Assembly: GCA_016929065.1 (NCBI GenBank) | Contig: JAFGJO010000036.1 | Location: 19,641 to 83,640 of the forward strand | Direction of reading: 5' to 3' | Length of the DNA: 64,000 bases | Origin: Spirochaetales bacterium | Lineage (GTDB): Bacteria > Spirochaetota > Spirochaetia > SZUA-6 > RPPD01 | Part shown: positions 54,428 through 63,445 of the stretch, piece after piece | How positions within the stretch are numbered: the first letter of the stretch is position 1 | Layout: every line of letters begins with the position of its first letter | Notes under the pieces: model-generated | Told to the model about the DNA's origin: nothing | What the model saw: the letters and a program-made list of their open reading frames with translations, nothing else | Databases searched by the model: none | Program-made: the position numbers and the translations under genes

Positions 54428-55241
54428 GACGCACGGTATCACGGTAAAAAAACGGTGGGGGCAGAATTTTTTGGTCAACCGCCATGCACGTGAACAGATC
54501 GTCTCGATGCTTGAATGCAAAAAAACAGATAGTGTCTGGGAAATCGGCCCCGGGCTGGGAGCGCTCACTTCATTGCTGATTCCCGCAGTTCGGCAGCTGA
54601 TTGTCTTCGAAATTGACCACGGCATGATCCGGGCACTGACCGCTGTTTTGGGCGGGGACGCTCCGGTTGTTGTCCGGGACGGGGACGCGGTAAAGCGGTT
54701 TGAAGACACAGCAAAAGAGCTCGGCACACCCTGCCGGATCATCGGCAATCTGCCGTACAGCTCTGCCTCGAAAATCATTGCGAAACTCATCGAGCTTGAA
54801 CTCTTTCCGGAAAAAATGGTCTTTACCGTGCAGAAAGAACTTGCACTGCGGATGACGGCAAAACCGGGAACAAAAAATTATTCCTCGTTCTCTGTTTTCT
54901 GCCAGGCATGGTTCGCCATTCACATTGAAACAGATCTGAAAGGCGGATCGTTTTTTCCTGAACCCGATGTCGTGTCATCGGTCATTGCAATGACACCGGA
55001 TAAAAAGCTTGCAGCCAAAGAAGAAGAACTGCTGTTTTCTGAAATCATCCGGACAGGTTTTGCCTCACGCAGAAAAATGCTGATAAAAAATCTTTCGGGA
55101 ATCGCCGGTTTTTCTGATGAGAAGAAACGTATGGTAAAAGAATTTTTAAAAAATGCGGGCAAGACAGAATCGGCACGTGCCGAGGAACTGTCGGTTTTGG
55201 AATATATAAAGCTTGTCAGACTGCTACTCGAAGGCCGGTGA
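54387..55241 (+). CDS. rsmA: 16S rRNA (adenine1518/1519-N6) dimethyltransferase
   Basis: Dimethylates two adjacent adenines in helix 45 of 16S rRNA. 284 residues. Seen: KKRWGQNFLVN at the N-terminus, SAM motif WEIGPGLGALTSLL, EIDHGMI, and the catalytic NLPYSSAS (motif IV), then the C-terminal helical cap. Its 5' end overlaps comEC by 41 bases, which implies co-transcription. Confidence 0.95.
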   Translation: MNYESKNEIRQVLETHGITVKKRWGQNFLVNRHAREQIVSMLECKKTDSVWEIGPGLGALTSLLIPAVRQLIVFEIDHGMIRALTAVLGGDAPVVVRDGDAVKRFEDTAKELGTPCRIIGNLPYSSASKIIAKLIELELFPEKMVFTVQKELALRMTAKPGTKNYSSFSVFCQAWFAIHIETDLKGGSFFPEPDVVSSVIAMTPDKKLAAKEEELLFSEIIRTGFASRRKMLIKNLSGIAGFSDEKKRMVKEFLKNAGKTESARAEELSVLEYIKLVRLLLEGR

Positions 55242-55354
55242 GTTGACCTGACAATAGAAAAAAACTACTATAAAAATCAGCATGAGCATGTCTGCCGGCA
55301 CGTGTGATGGAAGCACCGTTACTGACGGGTATATTGTTACGACAAGGGAATATG

Positions 55355-56851
55355 ATGGACAGTAAAAAAGATATAATGAAAATACCAAATCTGCTGAGTC
55401 TCTCCAGGATTGTTCTTTCGCCACTGGTATTTGTTTTTTTCCAGATACCCGGAATGGAAGGCAGGATCATTACTCTTGTATTTCTTGCCTTGCTTTTTTT
55501 GACGGATCTTTTTGACGGCATGCTTGCCCGGACGCTGAATCAGACGAGTGATTTGGGGAGGATACTGGATCCTCTCGCGGACAAGGTTCTGGTGTCTGTA
55601 TTGTTTATTTCACTTGTCTTTTTCCGCGGGCTTCCGGTTGTGCTCATCATCATTGTCTTCATCCGTGATCTTTTCATTCTGCTTGGCGGTTTTTACATCC
55701 GAAAGACCCGGAATAAAATCGTTGAATCGAATATCTGGGGGAAGCTCTCCACTGCCATTTTAATGCTTGCTGTTTTGTTTTTAATTATAGAAGATTTCTG
55801 GTATATCACGATTGTTCTGTTCGGGCTGGGATTTATCTGCATGACAATATCCTCGGTTACCTACCTCGCGGTTTTTTACACCATGCTGAAAAATGAGCAG
55901 AAGAAAATCATGCGGTGGGCAGTATTCTTTTGTTTCCTCGCTGCAATTGGAATCGTCATCGGCCTTCAATTTGTTCCTGCACGGTTTTCACCGGGTGCGT
56001 ATTCCCGGGAGTATTACCGGGAGTTAAACGGCCCGGAGGCCGAAGACATTGCCCGGTTATTTTCGCCGGTTTTATGGCTTGCAGAAGGCGAGCAGTATTA
56101 TCCGCTTGATGTCTCGGTGTATCTTGACCATTCAAAAATCATGAGGCAAAAAAAATATATCGGGCTGTTTGAAACAGTCGTTGCGGTCGAACCGGTCACC
56201 GAAGAGAAAATGCACAGTTTTAACGGATCTGATTTTTTTCTTGAGCTGGATCATGAGGAATTGTCTGAATCCAGGACAGCATGGATGAACTATAAAACGA
56301 CGGTGTACAGCAGGGTTGCACAATTGAACCGGGGGTATATTGTACAGTACTGGTTTTTCTATCTGGGAAGCGAGGCGGGCGATTCAGGGATCTATGTCCA
56401 TGATGCGGATTGGGAAATGATCCAGGTCTATCTGAACGATTCGAAGCAGCCGGTTGCAGCCGGATATTCCGCTCATTATTACGGAGAGACACGGACATGG
56501 GATGAGGTCGAGAAAATATCGGGGCATCCTGTTGTCTATGTCGGCCGGGGCGGCCATGGTTGTTTTTATTCGGAGGGAAAGCACAAGGCATATCTTGACA
56601 ATAACCGTCTGTTTCATGCGGGGTATGATACAACAGGAAAAGGTGAACGCCTTGAACTGGATACCGGCTATTCACTTTCGATCATTACCGATTTGACCTG
56701 GTGGGCAGCGTATCGCGGCTTTTGGGCTCATCCCGGAACAACAGAGCTGGAGGGCCCCCGGTACCGCAATCCTCGTGATATACGCCGGTCAATGTGGCAG
56801 TCGCCGCTTGCCTGGATGCGTTCCTATTACCGCGGCGATAAAAACTGGTAG
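55355..56851 (+). CDS. CDP-alcohol phosphatidyltransferase fused to a Vps62-like domain
   Basis: 498 residues. The first 190 form a CDP-alcohol phosphatidyltransferase with six membrane segments and the full motif D51..DG..AR........G...D...D76 (DLFDGMLARTLNQTSDLGRI followed by LDPLAD), as in PgsA. A linker with one more helix leads to a C-terminal 280 residues resembling Vps62-type domains (FSPVLWLAEGEQYYPLD, YVHDADWEMIQVYL, YVGRGGHGCFY). The fusion is unusual. AAGGGA five bases before ATG 55355 supports this start; ATG 55352 is the alternative. Confidence 0.85.
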   Translation: MDSKKDIMKIPNLLSLSRIVLSPLVFVFFQIPGMEGRIITLVFLALLFLTDLFDGMLARTLNQTSDLGRILDPLADKVLVSVLFISLVFFRGLPVVLIIIVFIRDLFILLGGFYIRKTRNKIVESNIWGKLSTAILMLAVLFLIIEDFWYITIVLFGLGFICMTISSVTYLAVFYTMLKNEQKKIMRWAVFFCFLAAIGIVIGLQFVPARFSPGAYSREYYRELNGPEAEDIARLFSPVLWLAEGEQYYPLDVSVYLDHSKIMRQKKYIGLFETVVAVEPVTEEKMHSFNGSDFFLELDHEELSESRTAWMNYKTTVYSRVAQLNRGYIVQYWFFYLGSEAGDSGIYVHDADWEMIQVYLNDSKQPVAAGYSAHYYGETRTWDEVEKISGHPVVYVGRGGHGCFYSEGKHKAYLDNNRLFHAGYDTTGKGERLELDTGYSLSIITDLTWWAAYRGFWAHPGTTELEGPRYRNPRDIRRSMWQSPLAWMRSYYRGDKNW

Positions 56852-56860
56852 CAGGCGGTG

Positions 56861-57196
56861 TTATTCGAGTCTGCTCTGGTATGTTTCAAGACTTCGCGTG
56901 GCAAGAAAAAGAATTCCCAGATAATATTTGTCCTCGCCTCCGGGGATGATATGGATGACTTCTCCCACGAGTGAAAAGTTTTCTTTTTCGGGTGTCATAA
57001 TAATAATCTCGTGCGGCAGCACCTTGCACTGCGAGCCTTCCACCAGTACCCGAATGCCTTTCGGTGAAAAATCCACAACATTGGAAGGAATATTGTCTCC
57101 GAATCCGTAATCGATAAGCATAATCTGCATACTCTCGGGAATTTTCTCTCCTTCAAGGCGCATGTATTCACGGAGATCCGGTTTTGGTATCGACAT
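56861..57196 (-). CDS. Small PilZ-like protein
   Basis: 111 residues, one PilZ-like beta barrel. NVVDFSPKGIRVLV matches the DxSxxG half of the c-di-GMP site, but the RxxxR half is not evident near the N-terminus (EYMRLEGEK), so binding may be weak or lost. GGGGTGGTTCAAT precedes ATG. It lies between the phosphatidyltransferase and rarA on the opposite strand to the former. Confidence 0.75.
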   Translation of the reverse strand: MSIPKPDLREYMRLEGEKIPESMQIMLIDYGFGDNIPSNVVDFSPKGIRVLVEGSQCKVLPHEIIIMTPEKENFSLVGEVIHIIPGGEDKYYLGILFLATRSLETYQSRLE

Positions 57197-57266
57197 ATTG
57201 AACCACCCCTTTCGATGATAAGTTACAATGCATTATAAGTGATAAAAGCGGGGAATGCAAAAAATA

Positions 57267-59480
57267 TCAGGATTTTTGAGTGTGTATAAAAAAAACCGCA
57301 GTCTTCCATGCGACTTCCCTGTTCATCAGAATCTCTCTGAGTTTATCCAGGGCAAGGAAAAGCTCTTTTTCCGATAGTGTCTGTTTTAAAAACGTGCCGT
57401 ACCCGGCTGCTTCGGCTGCTGTATCAAACCAGCGTTCAAACATCTGTTTTGAAATTACCTGGGTATGGGAAAAGTAATGACAGAAGGATTCTTTTACAGC
57501 AGCACCGCATGCAGAGAAGAGGGCGGGAATTTTCCCGCTGGAAAGGGAGAATCCCGGTGCGAGCGGGTTGTTTGCCAGCGCAGTCTCGGCGTTCTTCAGA
57601 ATATGGTGCCCTTCTTTCCATACCGGTGAAACAATGTCTGAAAGGAGGGTTGATTCAGAGGCGATCGCGTCGGCAAAGGTGACCGTTCCCTTTTTGGAGA
57701 CAAGCTGCAGGATATTTTCCACAGCCTGTCCGGCATTTCTTGATGCGGCGAGTACATTTCTTCCGGCAGCATGGTCATATTCACCTGGTGCGCCTGCATT
57801 ATCCAATGCTGCGCGGTCCAGGGAGAGTTCATCACCGATGACAAGAAACGGCCGAAGAAGATCCGGGAGCTGTTCTGCATAATGCAGGATGATTTCATGG
57901 TCCTGTGCGTCATGAACAATTCCGGTGACTGCTCCTTCCGGGGTGCTGCGCAATGCCTCCCACAGTAACAGCCCCTTCTGGGCATGGCAGACAAGGATGC
58001 GGTCATGGCGGGCGGGTTTGACCATGGCAAATATCCTGTCTCTGATTTCTGCGGCCTGTTCGGTTAAATGCCCCGATGCCCGCTGGAGCCATTTTTCCCG
58101 GCCCTTGCCGGAGACCGCATACGAAAGAATTTCAGGTCCTGCATCCGGGAGTGCGGCATCAAGCTGGGCTTCGCGGCGGCGCATGATTGTTTCGGCGATG
58201 TGTTTTTCAAAAGCGATCATGCCGGGATGGTAGAATATCCGCCCCTTTAATGCACCGGGCAGATACTGCTGTGCGACCCAGTGGTCAGAATACGCATGCG
58301 GATACAAATATCCCTTGCCGTGGCCAAATCCTTCCCGGTCACGATTGCCGTCTTTCAGATGCGAGGGGATCTCTTCTTTTTGTTCCTGTTCCACCAGATC
58401 GAGTGCATCGAAAAACCCGAGTACCGAGTTGGATTTGGGAGCGGTGGCGCAGTACAGTGCGGCGTGGGCCAGGTGAAAGCGCCCCTCGGGCAGGCCAATC
58501 CGTTCAAAGGTTGCTGCAGCAGATTCCAGAAATACAAGCGCGTTCGGATCGGCCATGCCGATATCCTCGCAGGCAAAAATAAGCATCCGCCGGAAAATAA
58601 ACTTGGGATCCTCGCCGCCGGCCACCATTCTGGCAAGCCAGTACATTGTTGCATCGGGGTCTGACCCCCGCATCGATTTAATGAATGCGCTGATGGTGTC
58701 GTAATGGTAATCACCGTCGCGGTCATACAGGAGCGCTTTTTTCTGGATGCTTTCTTCTGCGACAGCAAGGGTGATGTGAATAGATTCGTCCGGGGACGGA
58801 GGAAATGATTTTGGGGTCGTTTCCACGGCAAGTTCAAGGGCATTGAGCACGCTGCGCGCGTCGCCGTCCGCGATTTTGATCAGATGCTGCAGCGCATCCG
58901 GATCTATGGTGACCTTGAATCTGCCGTAGCCGCGGATGGGATCTTTTATTGCGGATTCGGCAATTCCTGTAAGGTCGGCGGCAGTTAAGGGCAAAAGCTG
59001 GAATATTCTGCTCCTGGAGACCAGGGCCGGATTCACTTCAAAGTAGGGGTTCTGGGTAGTCGCACCAATAAATATGACCGTCCCGTTTTCCACCCACGGC
59101 AGCAGGGCATCCTGCTGGGATTTGTTCCAGCGGTGCACTTCATCGACAAAGAGAATGGTCTTTTGGTCATGGAACGCGCGCCGGTCTTTTGCTTCGGCAA
59201 CGATTTCACGGATCTCCTTGACTCCGGCAAGCACTGCGTTTAACGAAGTGAAGATGCTTTTTGTCGTATTGGCGATGACACGGGCGAGGGTGGTTTTTCC
59301 GGTACCCGGTGGGCCGTAAAAAATAAGCGAGGAGAGCTGGTCGAGCTGGATGGCGCGGCGCAAAAGCCTGCCTTCGGCAAGAATATGTCCCTGTCCCGCG
59401 AACTCGTCTATGGTACGGGGCCGCATGCGCGAGGCGAGCGGTTCATAAGCATTTCCGGAGGCTGATTCAAACAATTCCAT
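57267..59480 (-). CDS. rarA: RarA/MgsA AAA ATPase with a C-terminal extension
   Basis: 737 residues, where RarA is normally about 440. The N-terminal 430 is a clamp-loader-type replication-recombination ATPase: GPPGTGKTTLA, FVDEVHRWNKSQQDALLP, the GATTQNPYFEVN sensor, and the C-terminal MgsA oligomer domain (FKSMRGSDPDATMYWLARM type). The last 290 residues look like a methyltransferase-type fold (MVKPARHDRILVCHAQKGLLLWEAL, then an alpha/beta series) without an obvious SAM motif. TATAAT ends nine bases before ATG, which has AGGA within the leader. Confidence 0.9.
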   Translation of the reverse strand: MELFESASGNAYEPLASRMRPRTIDEFAGQGHILAEGRLLRRAIQLDQLSSLIFYGPPGTGKTTLARVIANTTKSIFTSLNAVLAGVKEIREIVAEAKDRRAFHDQKTILFVDEVHRWNKSQQDALLPWVENGTVIFIGATTQNPYFEVNPALVSRSRIFQLLPLTAADLTGIAESAIKDPIRGYGRFKVTIDPDALQHLIKIADGDARSVLNALELAVETTPKSFPPSPDESIHITLAVAEESIQKKALLYDRDGDYHYDTISAFIKSMRGSDPDATMYWLARMVAGGEDPKFIFRRMLIFACEDIGMADPNALVFLESAAATFERIGLPEGRFHLAHAALYCATAPKSNSVLGFFDALDLVEQEQKEEIPSHLKDGNRDREGFGHGKGYLYPHAYSDHWVAQQYLPGALKGRIFYHPGMIAFEKHIAETIMRRREAQLDAALPDAGPEILSYAVSGKGREKWLQRASGHLTEQAAEIRDRIFAMVKPARHDRILVCHAQKGLLLWEALRSTPEGAVTGIVHDAQDHEIILHYAEQLPDLLRPFLVIGDELSLDRAALDNAGAPGEYDHAAGRNVLAASRNAGQAVENILQLVSKKGTVTFADAIASESTLLSDIVSPVWKEGHHILKNAETALANNPLAPGFSLSSGKIPALFSACGAAVKESFCHYFSHTQVISKQMFERWFDTAAEAAGYGTFLKQTLSEKELFLALDKLREILMNREVAWKTAVFFIHTQKS

Positions 59481-59544
59481 GTGTCCTGCATTATAGGAAA
59501 AAAAATAAAAAGAGACCAGAGGGACAGAAATCGATAAAACAAAA

Positions 59545-59640
59545 TTAATACATTATGCTGATAGAATCTTGACGGAGAACCCGAAATTGTCCATGAGAAA
59601 TTACGTCTCCGCCGGGGATTGTCCCGGAGAAGGCCTTTTG
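59545..59640 (-). pseudogene. Degenerate copy of the lipoprotein 3' end
   Basis: Read on the minus strand this codes for AFSGTIPGGDVISHGQFRVL then RQDSISIMY and a stop. It matches the end of the lipoprotein just upstream (TFSGTTSDVRPITGGNFRVL then RSDAVSYFW). It is in another frame and has no start of its own, so it looks like the remnant of a tandem duplicate. A hidden frameshift is the alternative. Confidence 0.55.
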
Positions 59641-59665
59641 TTCGTTGCTGCAGTATGGAGTGTGC

Positions 59666-60145
59666 TCACCAGAAATATGACACCGCATCACTGCGTAATA
59701 CCCGAAAATTGCCACCTGTAATCGGCCGGACATCTGAAGTAGTCCCTGAAAATGTTCCTTCAACGAAATTGCCGTCACCCTCTGATCGTGTAATCGTGTA
59801 GGTGGCGTTTCCTGAAAAATCATCTGTTCCGACAATATCAGTGTAATTGAGAGTTCCGGTAAATGTCCCCGGAATTACATCATCTATATATACCCTGAAA
59901 TATTGATCGGGTTCAACAGCCAGGCTGCAGTAAGATGTGGATGCCAGAATCCTCAGTAGTATTCCATTTGATTCTGCATGCGGGATTTCGCCAAATTCAT
60001 GTAACCCCATATCTGCAAAATAAAACACCCCATCCACAGAGCAGGAAACATACCCGGTTGAAGGAGTTGCTGTTGCAGGCGGTTCGCAGGTTGTAAAAAG
60101 AAAAGCAGAGACAAGAATTATTGTAATAAAAATAATTTTATTCAT
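59666..60145 (-). CDS. Lipoprotein of unknown function
   Basis: 159 residues from ATG 60145, with GGAGTTATA before it. Signal peptide and lipobox at FLFTTC; the mature part is a beta-rich small domain (FYFADMGLHEFGE, then repeated Thr/Gly strands) that ends in ITGGNFRVLRSDAVSYFW. Its C-terminal 30 residues are repeated, degenerate, just downstream (59545-59640). No family recognised. Confidence 0.65.
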   Translation of the reverse strand: MNKIIFITIILVSAFLFTTCEPPATATPSTGYVSCSVDGVFYFADMGLHEFGEIPHAESNGILLRILASTSYCSLAVEPDQYFRVYIDDVIPGTFTGTLNYTDIVGTDDFSGNATYTITRSEGDGNFVEGTFSGTTSDVRPITGGNFRVLRSDAVSYFW

Positions 60146-60246
60146 TATAACTCCTTCACCCATACACTTATTTTAATTATACCATGAATTTCAGTGATAA
60201 CCAACATGTTTCATGAGAATATTGGTTCTGTGAGCGGCTGCTGCGG

Positions 60247-62298
60247 CTAAAACTTGAACGTGTCCTTTAGTTTATCCCCGAGCCCGCCGGTCATTTTTGC
60301 AATCTGGGCTTCAACCTCTTTTTTCTTTTTCTCGATCGCAGCATCAAGTGCTTTTGAATCGGCCAGATTGCCGTCAAATCCCTTTGTGACATTGTCAAAA
60401 TCGCCCAGGTACTCTTTATATGCTTTCAGTTTCCCTTCAAGCAAGGCGTCGTATTCAGACTTTAATTTTGCTTTTGCTTCCGCCGTCAGTTCCCCGACCG
60501 CTTCATCTATTGCGGCCGATAAAATCGACTCGATATTGCTGTCGATTGACAGGCTGAGGTTTCCGTCCTTGTCATAGGAATATTTTCCGGAGAGCTGAAT
60601 CCGGCCTGTGTTTAGAATTGCCGATACAGCCTTGTCCGCAAGATAGGTGGAGTTGTTCCCCTTCTGAATTTCAAGCTGCGTCAAATCAAATCCGATCACG
60701 CCGGATGATCCTCCTGCCTTTCCGATAGTGAGGGTGAAATGGACGGTTGCAGTCGCATCCACTTTTGCAATATTGAGAAAATCGAGTCCCTCAGAAATGG
60801 AGAATGGAAATCCCGATGCATCGGCAGAAGCCGAGACAATGTTTTTCGCGTCTTTTCTGCCGTCGATGAAGCCTTTGACGTCGATGATCTGATTTCCTGT
60901 TTTGTCTTTATAGGCCAGCACGGTTGGTTTTCCTGTCAGGTCAGGATCACTTGACGCATCGGTGAGTGTGCCGCGCTTATAATCTTTTGAAAGTTCACCC
61001 ACAGAGAAATCGGCCTTCTGCAGCCAGAATCCCGGTTTTTCCACAGCAGGAAAGCGGACAAAATATCCTGCTTCCGGGTGGGGAGGTTCTTCGGCCACTT
61101 TTTCCTTTCCGGAGGGCTTGAGCATTTCCTGGTAGCTTAATGCCTGCATCGCATAGCCATAGATGTCGCCGAGGTATTTTGCCGCCATTTTGTGGATAAA
61201 CACATTGGACAGCGACTGGCTGCCTGAACCGGTAACAAACGAATTCAGAAAAGCATAATCTGCATTCATGGCTTTTTGTATGGCACTGCTGTCTGAGGTC
61301 ACTCTGGCCGCGTCCTTTTCAAATTCCTTCGACGCGGTTTTCAATTCGCTGTTTATGGTGTCGATTTCTTTTTTGGCCGCATCGATTTTGGCAAATGCAT
61401 CCTGTGCCTGTTCGATGGTTTTGATCTGGCTGATGTTTATGGAGGTCGCTGCCTTGATCTTTGGATCGGCCTGTTTGATCATCTGGTCGCCGTCAGATAT
61501 TTTTTTATCCCATTTTTCATTTATGGCAGGATAGTCGGCAATGGCTGCATCAAGAAGTGCAGGGCTTTTCAGTTTATCCTGCTGTTCTTTGATGATGTCG
61601 CCGGAGACTTCACCTGCGCCGGTGAGCACGGCAAAGGGATCTGATTCCCCTGCTGCCTGTTCTTCGGGCACGGGGGCCGGGGCACCGGGCAGGGCTCCGG
61701 AAAAGGTGCGTGCAGTATTCCATTGAATTTCCTGGCATTCGATGTTTTCAAGAATAACCTTGCCCTTTGCCAAATCAAGCGTATTTATCTTAATTTCTGT
61801 TTTGCCGAGTTCAAAGAGATTGTGCATGGGTTTGTCTTTATTGGCGACTGAACAGTGCGCAAAGGCAACCCGTCCTTGAAAAATCTGGAACTGCATGCCG
61901 GTGATCTCTGCGCGGGCGCCGAATGCGGCCTCAAGGCCCGCTTCTGCTGCCCACTCGGCAAGCATGTCCTTGAAAAATACATTAAAACCGATTATCGCAA
62001 GGACCAGGATGCCGATGATCATCAGTTTGCCTTTCTGGACAAATCCGGTATTGCTCCGTACGGTCTTGGCGATTTTCTTGAACTTCTTTGCGTCTTTTTT
62101 TGTAAGGTCATTTTTGAGTTTGAGATTTCCCGAACTGTCCTTTGAAAGGTTCTCTTGTAGAAAGGTCTTGTATTCATTCAGGTAGATGCGTTTCGAGACC
62201 TTTTTCTGAAAGGTATCGCCCGAATATTTTTTATTGAACGGCTTTGGAAGTTTTTTCAGTTTGACTGTTTTTGGTGCTTTTGGTGGTTTTTTTGCCAT
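60247..62298 (-). CDS. TIGR03545-family protein
   Basis: 683 residues from ATG 62298, with AAGGGGAACACC before it. A long basic N-terminus, a membrane segment (about 92-110), an AsmA-like beta domain (FQIFQGRVAFAHCSVANKD, KTEIKINTLDLAKGKVILEN), a helical coiled-coil middle (residues 230-360), then a second AsmA-like beta region. AsmA-like proteins bridge lipids between membranes. It always pairs with a TIGR03546-type gene (known), which lies directly upstream. Exact role unknown. Confidence 0.82.
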   Translation of the reverse strand: MAKKPPKAPKTVKLKKLPKPFNKKYSGDTFQKKVSKRIYLNEYKTFLQENLSKDSSGNLKLKNDLTKKDAKKFKKIAKTVRSNTGFVQKGKLMIIGILVLAIIGFNVFFKDMLAEWAAEAGLEAAFGARAEITGMQFQIFQGRVAFAHCSVANKDKPMHNLFELGKTEIKINTLDLAKGKVILENIECQEIQWNTARTFSGALPGAPAPVPEEQAAGESDPFAVLTGAGEVSGDIIKEQQDKLKSPALLDAAIADYPAINEKWDKKISDGDQMIKQADPKIKAATSINISQIKTIEQAQDAFAKIDAAKKEIDTINSELKTASKEFEKDAARVTSDSSAIQKAMNADYAFLNSFVTGSGSQSLSNVFIHKMAAKYLGDIYGYAMQALSYQEMLKPSGKEKVAEEPPHPEAGYFVRFPAVEKPGFWLQKADFSVGELSKDYKRGTLTDASSDPDLTGKPTVLAYKDKTGNQIIDVKGFIDGRKDAKNIVSASADASGFPFSISEGLDFLNIAKVDATATVHFTLTIGKAGGSSGVIGFDLTQLEIQKGNNSTYLADKAVSAILNTGRIQLSGKYSYDKDGNLSLSIDSNIESILSAAIDEAVGELTAEAKAKLKSEYDALLEGKLKAYKEYLGDFDNVTKGFDGNLADSKALDAAIEKKKKEVEAQIAKMTGGLGDKLKDTFKF

Positions 62299-62308
62299 GG
62301 TGTTCCCC

Positions 62309-62869
62309 TTATTTGATTCCCTGGTAGAAGCTGACCGCTTTTGATAGAGCTCCGCCAACCTGTTTGATAATGGGGAGTTTCATGAATGCCTTGAAAATTT
62401 TTGAGTTCGCTATTTTTTCGCGGATTTTATCCCGGTAGAGCCGCACAAGAAAATTGAACAGGATCACCGTTGGAACAAAAAGGGCAATTCCGATGACCAG
62501 CCCGCCGGTTGCGCGGGTGTGGTGAAACATGCTGAAGGAGACACCGGGCAGGTTGTACAGGGCGGTAAAAAAATCCTGTAACGCGGGTTGTTTTAAAATA
62601 AACTCGCCGAGCGCGGAGACCGCAGGGGCGGTGAAAGGAGTGATGATCCGGAAAAGTGCCAGAAATGTCAATTCGATTGCCTGGTTGATTTTAAGGAAAA
62701 AAGTGATCAACAGCAGGAGTACCCATAAAAGATTTACCGGCGGAGTGGCCGGCAGTATTGTCGGAATGAGGGCAAGCAAAAGCCCGAACGCGACGCCGAG
62801 TGAAATTTGGCCGGGCTTGGTATTTGAATTAAAGGCGACAAATATCTTTGCAATCCACTGGATGAACAT
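62309..62869 (-). CDS. TIGR03546-family membrane protein (DUF2062-like)
   Basis: 186 residues with about four membrane segments. IPTILPATPPVNLLWVLLLL and FLKINQAIELTFLALFRIIT match the TIGR03546 family and related DUF2062 proteins. AAAAGGAGCACCCC precedes ATG. It is followed after ten bases by the TIGR03545-type gene, the constant partner, so the two are an operon and presumably one membrane complex. Activity unknown. Confidence 0.85.
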   Translation of the reverse strand: MFIQWIAKIFVAFNSNTKPGQISLGVAFGLLLALIPTILPATPPVNLLWVLLLLITFFLKINQAIELTFLALFRIITPFTAPAVSALGEFILKQPALQDFFTALYNLPGVSFSMFHHTRATGGLVIGIALFVPTVILFNFLVRLYRDKIREKIANSKIFKAFMKLPIIKQVGGALSKAVSFYQGIK

Positions 62870-62959
62870 GGGGTGCTCCTTTTTTTGATGAGCTTTTATC
62901 TCTTTCTGTTTACTATATTCAATTGAGGTACGCTGTCAAGATGAAGAAAAAGACTGGAA

Positions 62960-62990
62960 TTAACCGCAGAGTGCAGGGCACGCGGAGGGA
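62960..62990. repeat. Dispersed intergenic repeat remnant
   Basis: TTAACCGCAGAGTGCAGGGC followed by ACGCGGAGGG, the pattern of the widespread ACCGCAGAG-CGCGGAG intergenic repeat, in the 252-base gap before the MNT-HEPN genes. The gap has no gene. Confidence 0.5.
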
Positions 62991-63121
62991 AGGAAGATAA
63001 ACCGCCCGGAACTGCTTTTTTTGGTGTCTCTCAAAGCATTATCAGTGGGGCATTATCAATTGCCAAAAAAAAAAAAATAACTCATAATATGACAATAGAT
63101 TTTGAATGATAAGGTATTTAT

Positions 63122-63445
63122 ATGAGCAAAAAAAAGATTACAGACGCCAGAGTTTTTTATATTTCAGATCAACTAAAAACTCTGTTAAAAAGCAATTTAA
63201 AACTGCTGATTTTATTTGGTTCACGAGCCAGGGGAAATTATACGGAGTATTCGGATTACGATTTGTTGATTGTTCTGAAAAATAAAAGTGATGATTTGAT
63301 TGATGAGATAAGAGACATTGAGGTTGAGTTTTTAAATAAATATAATGTTTTGTCAGCTGCATTAATTTACACTGAGGTTGAGTGGGAAAAGAGAAAAAAA
63401 ATCCCTATCGGTATTAATATAATGAGAGAAGGTGTATGCATATGA
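63122..63445 (+). CDS. MNT-domain nucleotidyltransferase (antitoxin-like)
   Basis: 107 residues, minimal nucleotidyltransferase. ILFGSRARGNYTEYSDYDLL holds the GS (33-34) and DxD (Asp45, Asp47) catalytic residues. In MNT-HEPN pairs this protein adenylylates and neutralises the HEPN toxin (known). AAGG precedes ATG. It overlaps the HEPN gene by ten bases. Lower GC than the neighbours suggests a mobile pair. Confidence 0.85.
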   Translation: MSKKKITDARVFYISDQLKTLLKSNLKLLILFGSRARGNYTEYSDYDLLIVLKNKSDDLIDEIRDIEVEFLNKYNVLSAALIYTEVEWEKRKKIPIGINIMREGVCI

